Part shown: positions 1-6,549 of the stretch, piece after piece
Numbering within the stretch: the first letter of the stretch is position 1
How the letters are laid out: each line of letters begins with the position of its first letter
Source: Sulfurimonas autotrophica
GTDB taxonomy: Bacteria; Campylobacterota; Campylobacteria; Campylobacterales; Sulfurimonadaceae
Assembly: GCA_015662405.1 (NCBI GenBank)
Contig: DQUE01000148.1
Location: 1 to 8,456 of the forward strand
DNA length: 8,456 nucleotides
Reading direction: 5' to 3'
Translations under genes and position numbers: made by a program
Notes under the pieces: model-generated
Told to the model about the DNA's origin: nothing
What the model saw: only the letters and a program-made list of their open reading frames with translations
The model's database searches: none

Positions 1-1145
1 ATACGTGTAGCAGTAATTGGCCCTATGGTAGAACCACATCCCATGTCACTTCTTGTCACAAAATTCTGTAGCGTTACATGTAAAGAAGCAGCGGTATGTT
101 TGAATTTTGCTATTGTTTTATCATTGGATGCATAACGCTGATTTGCATTTATTTTGATAACAGTACCTCTGTTTATATATGGTGCATGGTTACTATCATG
201 TTTTGTAGGATAGTTTGGATGAATAGCATGTGCATTATCCACACTCACCATCAAAGAGCCCCTTGTCATTTGTATATACGCTTCATAATCATTAAACATT
301 CTATGGAGTGTATTTTCTAAAAAGCTCCCTCCTGCTCCACTTACTGATTCGCTTCCAACCTCTTCATGATCACTTGCAATAAAAAGCATAGGCTTATCTG
401 CATCTACACTACAAATAGCTACCATGCCTGTGTAACAGCTCAACAAGTTGTCTAGCCGTGCACTTGCAATAAAATCATTTCGTAATCCTACAAATTCTGC
501 TTTTTGCGTATCATAAAAACTAAGTTCACTTGCATATATTGCTTCTACGTCATAAATATTACTGTTTGCAAGTTGCCATCTGATAAAATCATCCAAATCA
601 AAATCTTCATTTGTGGTTATAATTGGGCAGATATCTGTCTGCTTATTAATTGTTCTCTCTTTATTGGCTTTTTCATCAAGATGAATTGCTAATGATGGAA
701 TCATTGCTATAGGTTTTTTTGCATCTATTAGTCTGCTTTGTAGTTTTGCACTCCCATCAAGATAGCTTACCCGACCTGCAAGCGATAGATCTCTATCAAA
801 CCATGGATTTAAAAGCAACCCTCCATAAGGCTCAACACCAAATTTAACAACGCCATGTTCTTTTATTACAGGATTTGGTTTGAGTTTAAGATTTGGAGAG
901 TCTGTATGCGCACCGACCATAACATATTTTGTATCAGTTTTTGGATAGGTAAAGGCTATAACAGAAGAGTCATTGCGCGTAACATAATACTTCTCTCCTG
1001 CTTTGAGTTCCCACTTATCTCTCTCATTAAGTCTTTTAAATCCTGCATTTTCAAACATTAACGTCATGTTATGTGTTGCGTGAAAAGGTGTCGGTGAAGC
1101 ATCTAAAAAACCTAAAAGTCCTTCGTTAAAATCTTGTTTTGTCAT
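1..1145 (-). CDS. M18 family aminopeptidase (aspartyl aminopeptidase-like), C-terminus cut by window edge
   Basis: This is a zinc metallo-aminopeptidase of family M18, predicted to be cytosolic and to remove N-terminal residues (acidic ones in the characterised members) from peptides. The 381 visible residues carry the family signatures in order: GAHTDSP with metal ligand H80, ARLDN with D232, DHEEVGS with E261/E262, and SVDNAHAIHPNY with D303. The final family histidine lies near the C-terminus and would be encoded beyond position 1. M18 enzymes are usually about 420-430 residues, so roughly 45 are missing only because of the window edge. The ATG at 1145 is supported by an AAGGAA Shine-Dalgarno sequence at 1155-1160, 9 nt upstream. 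The gene starts 35 bp after the dnaE stop with no terminator between them, so co-transcription with efp-dnaE is likely. Family assignment is firm; substrate preference is inferred. Confidence 0.93.
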   Translation of the reverse strand, partial: MTKQDFNEGLLGFLDASPTPFHATHNMTLMFENAGFKRLNERDKWELKAGEKYYVTRNDSSVIAFTYPKTDTKYVMVGAHTDSPNLKLKPNPVIKEHGVVKFGVEPYGGLLLNPWFDRDLSLAGRVSYLDGSAKLQSRLIDAKKPIAMIPSLAIHLDEKANKERTINKQTDICPIITTNEDFDLDDFIRWQLANSNIYDVEAIYASELSFYDTQKAEFVGLRNDFIASARLDNLLSCYTGMVAICSVDADKPMLFIASDHEEVGSESVSGAGGSFLENTLHRMFNDYEAYIQMTRGSLMVSVDNAHAIHPNYPTKHDSNHAPYINRGTVIKINANQRYASNDKTIAKFKHTAASLHVTLQNFVTRSDMGCGSTIGPITATR

Positions 1146-1180
1146 TTTATATTTTTCCTTTTGTACACTTGTAAAGAGTT

Positions 1181-4100
1181 TTATGCAATAACATCCACAA
1201 ATTCATTCCCTTCCAATGCCGTAATGAGCTGTGAGTTTACATGTATAGCAGAGTCTATGACAACATTATGCAGCCGAGAAACTATAGTCACTTTTAATGG
1301 CCTATTTCCAGGATGTTGTCTTATAATCGCATAGAGTTTTTCAAGCACATCAAAATTACTGCTAAGCCTCACAGCCAGATTTATAGGCTCAGGCGGTGCT
1401 TCTTGTATCTCTTTTTTTACCTTTTTTGTCTCTTTTTTTGCCTCTTTGAGTGTCATCAACTTTGTGACATTTAAACGTGGTCCAAAATCGGTATGCGTTA
1501 CTCTTGCCTTGAGGGCAACTGGCTCTTCCAAATCCATTTCATTGAGCTGTTCGAGCTTGTCAGAAAAGAGCATAATTTCAATATTGCCATGAAAATCCAT
1601 AAGGTTAACTATGCCAAATTGATTCCCTTTTTTAGAGATTTTTTTCGTTATCTCTTCAACTTTTCCTATAAAGATAGCAAAAGAGCCATCTTTAATACTC
1701 TCAAGTTCTGATGAGAGTGTATAGTTTAACTCGTTAATCTCTTCTCTAAAGTCATCCATAGGATGCCCTGAGACATAAAATCCCAAGGTCTCTTTTTCAA
1801 ACTCCAAAATCTCTTTGAGTTCATACTCAGGTGAGTTTGTAAGTGTAAGCGTGAGCGTTGTAATCTCTGCATCATCTCCAAAAAGAGAGCCAACTGCATT
1901 TTTTTTCGCTTCACTTGCTTTTTTTGCCGTCTCTACTATAGTTTCAATTTGATCTAAGAGTGCTTTGCGTGAGTAACCATACCTATCAAATCCACCTGAT
2001 TTTATAATAGCTTCAATGACACGCTTGTTTACCTTATTTGGTTCAATTCTATTGACAAAGTCCTGCAAAGAGGTGTAGTCACCATTCTCTTCACGCTCTT
2101 CTATCATAGCATAGATGGCTGCTTCACCTACACCTTTAATACCACCTAAACCAAACAAAATAATCTCTTGCTCATTTTTTGTAATGGCAGAGAATTCCAA
2201 GTAAGAGTCACAAATATCAGGAGGAGAGAGTGCAATACCCATGCGCTTGACCTCATCGATGTAACGCACTACTTTTTCAGTATTATCTTTATCACTTGTT
2301 AAAAGTGCTGCCATAAATTCATTTGGATAGTAGGCCTTTAGCCATGCTGTCTGAAAAGTTATCATCGCATAGGCTGCGGAGTGTGACTTATTGAAACCAT
2401 AACCAGCAAATTTTTCGATAAGATCAAAAAGTTCAGAGGCCTTTTGGTAATCTAAGCCCTGCTTTGCCGCTCCCTCAGAGAACTCTTTGTTGTATTTGAG
2501 CATCTCATCGACCTTTTTCTTCCCCATAGCACGACGGACAATATCTGCACCACCAAGAGAAAAACCACCTATAGTCTGCACAATCTGCATAACCTGCTCT
2601 TGATAGACAATAACCCCATAAGTAGGCTTAAGTATCTCCTCTAATGCAGGAAAGACATAGGTAATCTCTTGACGACCATGTTTACGTTCTATAAAGTCAT
2701 CAAGCATCCCTGATTCCATAGGACCAGGACGATAGAGTGCCAAGACCGCAATGAGATCCTCAAAATTTGATGGCTTTAGACGGCGATTTAGATCCTGCAT
2801 ACCAGAAGACTCTATCTGAAACATCCCTACAGTCTCACCTGTTTGAATAACTTCATAGACCTTTTTATCATTTTCATCTATCTTATGCCACTCTACATCT
2901 CGATTGTATCTTCTTTTAATCAGCTTCATTGCATTATCGATAACATCAAGTGTCTTTAGCCCCAAGAAGTCAAACTTGATTAAGTCAACATCTTCCATGT
3001 AGTTCAATGAGTACTGTGTTACAAAAGTATCCTCGCCTGATGGCTTATATATAGGTGTCTTTTTCCATAACTCCTCATTACTAATAACAACACCTGCAGC
3101 ATGCATTCCCGCATTTCGCTTGAGTCCTTCAAGTTTTTTGGCAAACTCCCAAACACGCTCAGCCTGTGGGTCACTCTCTATAAATTCACGCAGTTTTGGT
3201 TCTTTTTGGTATGCTCCCTCTTTAAACTTTCCATTTTTTGTTTTCCCATTAAGCGTAATACCAAGTTCATCAGGAACAAGTTTTGCCATTTGATCAGCTT
3301 TACTTAATGGCATATCCAAAACACGAGCAACATCACGAATGACCCCTTTTGCAAGGAGTGAACCAAAGGTAATAATCTGTGCTACCTGATTTCTGCCGTA
3401 TTTTTTTGTCACATAATCTATAACTTCTCCACGGCGAGCCTGCATAAAATCCATATCGATATCGGGCATACTTACACGCTCAGGATTTAAAAAACGCTCA
3501 AATAGCAGATCATACTTCATAGGGTCAATATCGGTAATCTCTAAAGAGTAGGCAACAAGGCTCCCCGCTGCCGAACCACGCCCCGGACCTACTGCAATAC
3601 CCAAACGCTTCGCCTCTTTAACAAAATCCCAAACAATCATCATATAACCCGGAAACTTCATTGAGTTAATGATATTCATCTCAAACTCTAATCGCTCACG
3701 ATACTCTTGATGGCGTTCACTTGGTACAATTTTAAGACGCTTCTTGAGCCCCTCTCGACACTTAAATATAAAAAACTCTGCATCATTTTTATCAGCCGCA
3801 CTCCTCCATCTCTTTTTCTCTGCTTCTGTAGCATTTTCAGGTAAAGGAGGGTCATCTTCAAAGTCTATATCAAGTCCTTCTTCCTCTGCATACTCTTTTG
3901 TAAATTTAAAATTAGGTGGTGTTGGTGACTTTACAATGGGTACAAAATCCTCTATTTTGTCAGCAATCTCTTGAGTATGTTCTAAAGCCTCAGGAATATC
4001 TGCAAAAAGCCGTGCCATCTCATCGGGAGATTTAATGTAAAATTCATGGACAGAGTGACGCATACGATTTGGATCATCATAGAGTTTATTCATCCCTATA

Positions 4101-4798
4101 CACATAAATGCCTCATGGTACTGAGCATCTTCAGGATAAGTGTAGTGTGTATCATTTGTAGCAACTACTTTGATACCAGTCTCTTTAGATATTTTTAAAA
4201 TCTGCTCATCAATATAGAGCTGATCCCCAATACCATGACGCATCAACTCAAGATAGAAATCATCACCAAAAATATCCTGATACTCCCGTGCAACTTGCAA
4301 AGCACCCTCATATCCAAGAGCTCCATTTTTGACATTTCTCTCATTTTGCAGATTTAAGTGCCAGTTTACCTCTCCTTGCAGACATGCTGAGGTGCATATA
4401 AGCCCTTCACTGTGTTCTCGAAGCTCTTTTTTATTAATACGAGGAAAGTAGTAAAATCCCTCAATAAAAGCTTTTGAAGAGAGGTACATGAGGTTTTCAT
4501 ATCCCTTTTTATTTTTGGCATACAAACAGATATGAAAACGCTGTTTTGTGCTTTTATCGCCAAGAGTTTCACCATTATGAATATAGCCTTCCATACCGAT
4601 AATCGGTTTAAGTCCAGCACTCTTCATCTGCTTGTAAAAATCAATAGCTCCAAACATATTGCCATGATCTGTCATAGCAACACTTGTCATGCCAAGCTCT
4701 TTTACTCTCGAAACAAGATTCGAGAGTTTATTAGCACCATCTAAAAGTGAATACTCCGTGTGGAGATGTAAATGTGTAAAAGAGGGTTTTGCACTCAA
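1181..4798 (-). CDS. dnaE: DNA polymerase III subunit alpha
   Basis: This is the catalytic subunit of the replicative DNA polymerase (1205 aa; E. coli DnaE is 1160). Domains in order: an N-terminal PHP domain (HLHLHTEYSLLDG at 9-21, TDHG at 43-46, NDTHY at 215-219); an acidic linker/insert at about 295-345; the C-family polymerase core with GPGRGSAAGS at 404-413, PDIDMDF at 445-451 (catalytic D446 and D448) and KFDFLGLKTL at 608-617 (third aspartate D610); GMHAAGVVI at 564-572; a helix-hairpin-helix-like stretch near 880-895; a clamp-binding-like motif around 969-973 (GSLFG, lacking the usual glutamine); an OB fold at about 1038-1115; and a C-terminal domain after a Lys-rich linker (1118-1131). 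The start is TTG, with AAAAAGG at 4807-4813 placed 8 nt upstream; the PHP motif begins at residue 9, so no longer start is needed. It lies 25 bp after efp. The linker contains three A6-A7 runs (see findings). Confidence 0.98.
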   Translation of the reverse strand: MSAKPSFTHLHLHTEYSLLDGANKLSNLVSRVKELGMTSVAMTDHGNMFGAIDFYKQMKSAGLKPIIGMEGYIHNGETLGDKSTKQRFHICLYAKNKKGYENLMYLSSKAFIEGFYYFPRINKKELREHSEGLICTSACLQGEVNWHLNLQNERNVKNGALGYEGALQVAREYQDIFGDDFYLELMRHGIGDQLYIDEQILKISKETGIKVVATNDTHYTYPEDAQYHEAFMCIGMNKLYDDPNRMRHSVHEFYIKSPDEMARLFADIPEALEHTQEIADKIEDFVPIVKSPTPPNFKFTKEYAEEEGLDIDFEDDPPLPENATEAEKKRWRSAADKNDAEFFIFKCREGLKKRLKIVPSERHQEYRERLEFEMNIINSMKFPGYMMIVWDFVKEAKRLGIAVGPGRGSAAGSLVAYSLEITDIDPMKYDLLFERFLNPERVSMPDIDMDFMQARRGEVIDYVTKKYGRNQVAQIITFGSLLAKGVIRDVARVLDMPLSKADQMAKLVPDELGITLNGKTKNGKFKEGAYQKEPKLREFIESDPQAERVWEFAKKLEGLKRNAGMHAAGVVISNEELWKKTPIYKPSGEDTFVTQYSLNYMEDVDLIKFDFLGLKTLDVIDNAMKLIKRRYNRDVEWHKIDENDKKVYEVIQTGETVGMFQIESSGMQDLNRRLKPSNFEDLIAVLALYRPGPMESGMLDDFIERKHGRQEITYVFPALEEILKPTYGVIVYQEQVMQIVQTIGGFSLGGADIVRRAMGKKKVDEMLKYNKEFSEGAAKQGLDYQKASELFDLIEKFAGYGFNKSHSAAYAMITFQTAWLKAYYPNEFMAALLTSDKDNTEKVVRYIDEVKRMGIALSPPDICDSYLEFSAITKNEQEIILFGLGGIKGVGEAAIYAMIEEREENGDYTSLQDFVNRIEPNKVNKRVIEAIIKSGGFDRYGYSRKALLDQIETIVETAKKASEAKKNAVGSLFGDDAEITTLTLTLTNSPEYELKEILEFEKETLGFYVSGHPMDDFREEINELNYTLSSELESIKDGSFAIFIGKVEEITKKISKKGNQFGIVNLMDFHGNIEIMLFSDKLEQLNEMDLEEPVALKARVTHTDFGPRLNVTKLMTLKEAKKETKKVKKEIQEAPPEPINLAVRLSSNFDVLEKLYAIIRQHPGNRPLKVTIVSRLHNVVIDSAIHVNSQLITALEGNEFVDVIA
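4704..4727. repeat. Perfect 9-bp inverted repeat inside dnaE
   Basis: ACTCTCGAA (4704-4712) and TTCGAGAGT (4719-4727) with a 6-nt loop. It sits within dnaE codons 24-32, about 70 nt into the coding sequence, where an mRNA hairpin could form. On the plus strand it is followed by TTATT, a weak terminator-like tail. Confidence 0.5.
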
Positions 4799-4823
4799 AC
4801 GTAATGCCTTTTTAAAATTTATA

Positions 4824-5390
4824 CTACTTAACTTTTTCTAAATATTCGCCATCAACTGTATTTACTTTGATAGTATCACCTTCTAAAACATGATAAGGTA
4901 CTTGTACAACTGCACCACTCTCTAATGTAGCAGGTTTTTTACTTCCACTAGAGGTATCACCTTTAAAGTTTGGCGGTGTTTCTGTAATAACATACTCCAT
5001 AACTTCTGGAGCCTGAACAGAGATTGCATTTCCTTTATAAAAAACAATATCTACATTGATACCATCTTTAAACCATTTTGACGCATCCTCACACTGCTCA
5101 TATGTCAAACCAAGTTGCTCATATGTCTCATTGTCCATAAACTGATACATGTCACCATCATCATATAAGTATTGCATTGTTTTATACTCAATTACTGGTA
5201 CTTCAAATTTATCACCAGCATGCACAGTTTTTTCAACTACTTTCCCATTTAAAAAACTTTTCATTTTCATACGAACAAATGCAGCACCCTTTCCCGGTTT
5301 TACATGTTGAAACTCCACTACTTTATAAGGAACTTCTCCTACTATTAAACGAACATTTTTTTTGATATCACTCATACCAACTGTTGCCAT
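4824..5390 (-). CDS. efp: Translation elongation factor P
   Basis: EF-P binds the ribosome between the P and E sites and relieves stalling at consecutive prolines. The 188-residue protein has the usual three beta-barrel domains: a KOW-like N-terminal domain with the tip loop HVKPGKGAAF, an OB domain with YLYDDGDMYQFMDNETYEQ, and the C-terminal domain with the family signature from KPATLESGAVVQVP onward. The tip lysine is K34, the position beta-lysylated in E. coli; an arginine, as in rhamnosylated EF-Ps, is not present. Two ATGs lie in tandem (5393 and 5390). I chose the second because the Shine-Dalgarno AAGGTGAT (5394-5401) abuts the first, and because the resulting MATVGMSDIKK matches the usual EF-P N-terminus and length. 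A TATAAT box lies about 50 nt upstream. It appears to lead an efp-dnaE-aminopeptidase transcript. Confidence 0.97.
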   Translation of the reverse strand: MATVGMSDIKKNVRLIVGEVPYKVVEFQHVKPGKGAAFVRMKMKSFLNGKVVEKTVHAGDKFEVPVIEYKTMQYLYDDGDMYQFMDNETYEQLGLTYEQCEDASKWFKDGINVDIVFYKGNAISVQAPEVMEYVITETPPNFKGDTSSGSKKPATLESGAVVQVPYHVLEGDTIKVNTVDGEYLEKVK

Positions 5391-5393
5391 CAT

Positions 5394-5401
5394 ATCACCT
5401 T
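5394..5401 (-). promoter_or_regulatory. Ribosome binding site deciding the efp start
   Basis: AAGGTGAT on the minus strand. It touches the upstream ATG (5391-5393) directly but leaves usable spacing (7 nt from AAGG) to the second ATG at 5388-5390, which favours the shorter 188-residue EF-P. Confidence 0.6.
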
Positions 5402-5443
5402 GTAAATTATTTTTCTTATATTTTACAATAACTGGGCTTAATT

Positions 5444-5449
5444 ATTATA
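5444..5449 (-). promoter_or_regulatory. Probable -10 box of the efp-dnaE promoter
   Basis: The minus strand reads GTGTTTATAATAATTAAG, containing a perfect TATAAT. Transcription would start near 5437, giving a leader of about 45-50 nt before the efp start. No good TTGACA match lies 17 nt upstream. This is not disqualifying, because housekeeping promoters in Campylobacter and Helicobacter are known for a poorly conserved -35 region. It is the best promoter candidate in the gap upstream of efp. Confidence 0.5.
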
Positions 5450-5462
5450 AACACAAGATTAT

Positions 5463-5618
5463 TCATCTACTGTATGTTGCTTTTTCTTCCCGCTTTGCTT
5501 TTTTTTGAAAGATCACCATAAATAGTACTTCTGCTAATGGATACCCTATCTCTCCTATATCTACTCTATAATCTGGTATTCTCTTAAGTGACTCAAGTAA
5601 TGCTTTAGCCTGAGTCAA
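5463..5618 (-). pseudogene. Decayed transposase fragment, ISAs1-like N-terminal region
   Basis: Reading the minus strand from 5612 gives a peptide containing LLESLKRIPDYRVDIGEIGY followed by PLAEVLFMVIF. This resembles the N-terminal domain that precedes the DDE domain in ISAs1/H-repeat transposases: a leucine-rich helix, then IPDxRxxxG, then YPLxEILF leading into a hydrophobic helix. Intact members have about 350-400 residues. Here the similarity ends at about 5508, just before an A8 run, and the frame runs through a basic tail with no recognisable homology to a TGA at 5463-5465. A TTG at 5616-5618 could open the frame, with a TAG immediately upstream. No DDE catalytic region and no clear terminal inverted repeats are visible, so this is a dead remnant left by deletion. 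The family call is from motif memory; a short host protein is the alternative. Confidence 0.6.
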
Positions 5619-5626
5619 CTAAAGCA
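5601..5626. repeat. Palindrome with 8-bp arms downstream of the recombinase gene
   Basis: TGCTTTAG (5601-5608) and CTAAAGCA (5619-5626) are perfect inverted repeats around a 10-nt centre. Neither strand shows a following run of T residues, so it is not a typical intrinsic terminator. It overlaps the beginning of the transposase remnant and lies 90 bp beyond the recombinase stop codon. A second, nested pair, TGACTCA (5589-5595) and TGAGTCA (5611-5617), could form a competing fold. Confidence 0.55.
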
Positions 5627-5715
5627 AAAACTTTTCCAAAATTAGATGTTTAAGGATTGTTTTTAAATTTCATTGGATTTGGCTGGTCTATCTCTTAATT
5701 CCCTTACTTTTTAAG

Positions 5716-6549
5716 TTATTCTTTATAAAAAGACTTCGCCATCGGATGACACGCTGTAACTGTATCTTTTAGATCCTGCTTTTGTATATGTGTATATATT
5801 TGTGTAGTCATTAAAGAGGCATGTCCTAAAAGCTCTTGTACAACTCGTAAATCGGCCCCACCACGAATAAGTGAAGTTGCATAAGAGTGGCGCAACACAT
5901 GTGGAGAGACACCAAGATACTTCTGCGTTATTTTATAAGCAGATATTCGGCTGAGCTTACCACCTTGATAATTACACCAGACATACTCTTTCTCCATGTT
6001 ACATGTAATGAGATAATCATCAATTGCTTTTTTTGCCACTTTAGCCAAAGGAACTATTCTCTCTTTTTCCCCTTTTGCATGTCTTACATGGAGCCAACCA
6101 TCCTCTATATCACTCAGCATTAACTCCAAACACTCACTTATACGTGTTCCACTTGCATATAAAAAAATAATAAGTGCATAATCACGTTTTCCTATCCATG
6201 TGGTCGTATCTATTAATTCCAAACCTTTGCGTATATCCTCATAAGATAAAAATTTTGGTAACAGTTTGGGAATTTTTGCAAATTTCAGCTTTGTTTTTTC
6301 ACCACTAAAGTGCTGTTTATAACAAAACGAAAAGAAAGCATTCACACTAGAGAGTTTTCTATTGAGCGTGCGTTTATTCTCATACAAAGAGAGAAGAGTC
6401 ATCAGTTTTTGCGTATCAAGTAAAATAAGTGGTTTTGAGAGTTGCTCCTCAATGGCACAGAGGTCACTTTTGTATGCCTCTATACTTTTTTTGCTCAAAG
6501 CCCTTGTTACAGTAATATACTCCAAAAAAGCTTCTAATTCATTTGACAT
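5716..6549 (-). CDS. Tyrosine recombinase of the XerC/XerD type
   Basis: This is a site-specific DNA recombinase of the tyrosine (phage integrase) family, 277 aa. The N-terminal core-binding domain spans about 1-90 (LEAFLEYITVTRALSKKSIEAYKSDL) and the catalytic domain about 100-270. All six catalytic positions are present: R136 in ASGTRISE, K159 in HAKGEKER, H217 and R220 in PHVLRHSYAT, H243 in LLGHASLMTTQ, and nucleophile Y252 in QIYTHI. The length fits XerC/XerD (about 300) and is clearly shorter than the roughly 350-residue XerH of Campylobacter and Helicobacter. No phage or integron neighbours are seen, so chromosome dimer resolution or another housekeeping role is plausible, but the target site is unknown. 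The ATG directly follows the TAG of the upstream lipoprotein gene with zero spacing and only a weak Shine-Dalgarno sequence, which suggests translational coupling. The exact subfamily cannot be settled by eye. Confidence 0.93.
   Translation of the reverse strand: MSNELEAFLEYITVTRALSKKSIEAYKSDLCAIEEQLSKPLILLDTQKLMTLLSLYENKRTLNRKLSSVNAFFSFCYKQHFSGEKTKLKFAKIPKLLPKFLSYEDIRKGLELIDTTTWIGKRDYALIIFLYASGTRISECLELMLSDIEDGWLHVRHAKGEKERIVPLAKVAKKAIDDYLITCNMEKEYVWCNYQGGKLSRISAYKITQKYLGVSPHVLRHSYATSLIRGGADLRVVQELLGHASLMTTQIYTHIQKQDLKDTVTACHPMAKSFYKE

Noticed and set aside
96..1334. Several plus-strand open frames of 62-74 codons opposite the aminopeptidase and the end of dnaE
   Set aside because: They are rich in Cys, Phe and Ile, lack Shine-Dalgarno sites, and lie opposite well-conserved coding sequence.
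5466..5500. Basic tail after the transposase fragment as the C-terminus of the same transposase
   Set aside because: The KKAKREEK-like peptide is low complexity and could be read in any of three frames; I could not match it to a transposase C-terminus.
5601..5626. Palindrome downstream of the recombinase as a rho-independent terminator
   Set aside because: Neither strand shows a T-run immediately after the stem; it is kept only as a repeat and a possible recombination site.
5709..5732. CTTTTTA/TAAAAAG inverted repeat over the recombinase stop codon as a terminator
   Set aside because: The stem is entirely weak A/T pairs and no T-run follows on the minus strand, so intrinsic termination is not supported.
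5716..6549. The recombinase as an integron or phage integrase
   Set aside because: It has no integron-specific extra patch that I can see, is close to XerC/XerD length, and sits among housekeeping genes with no attached mobile element or tRNA attachment site.
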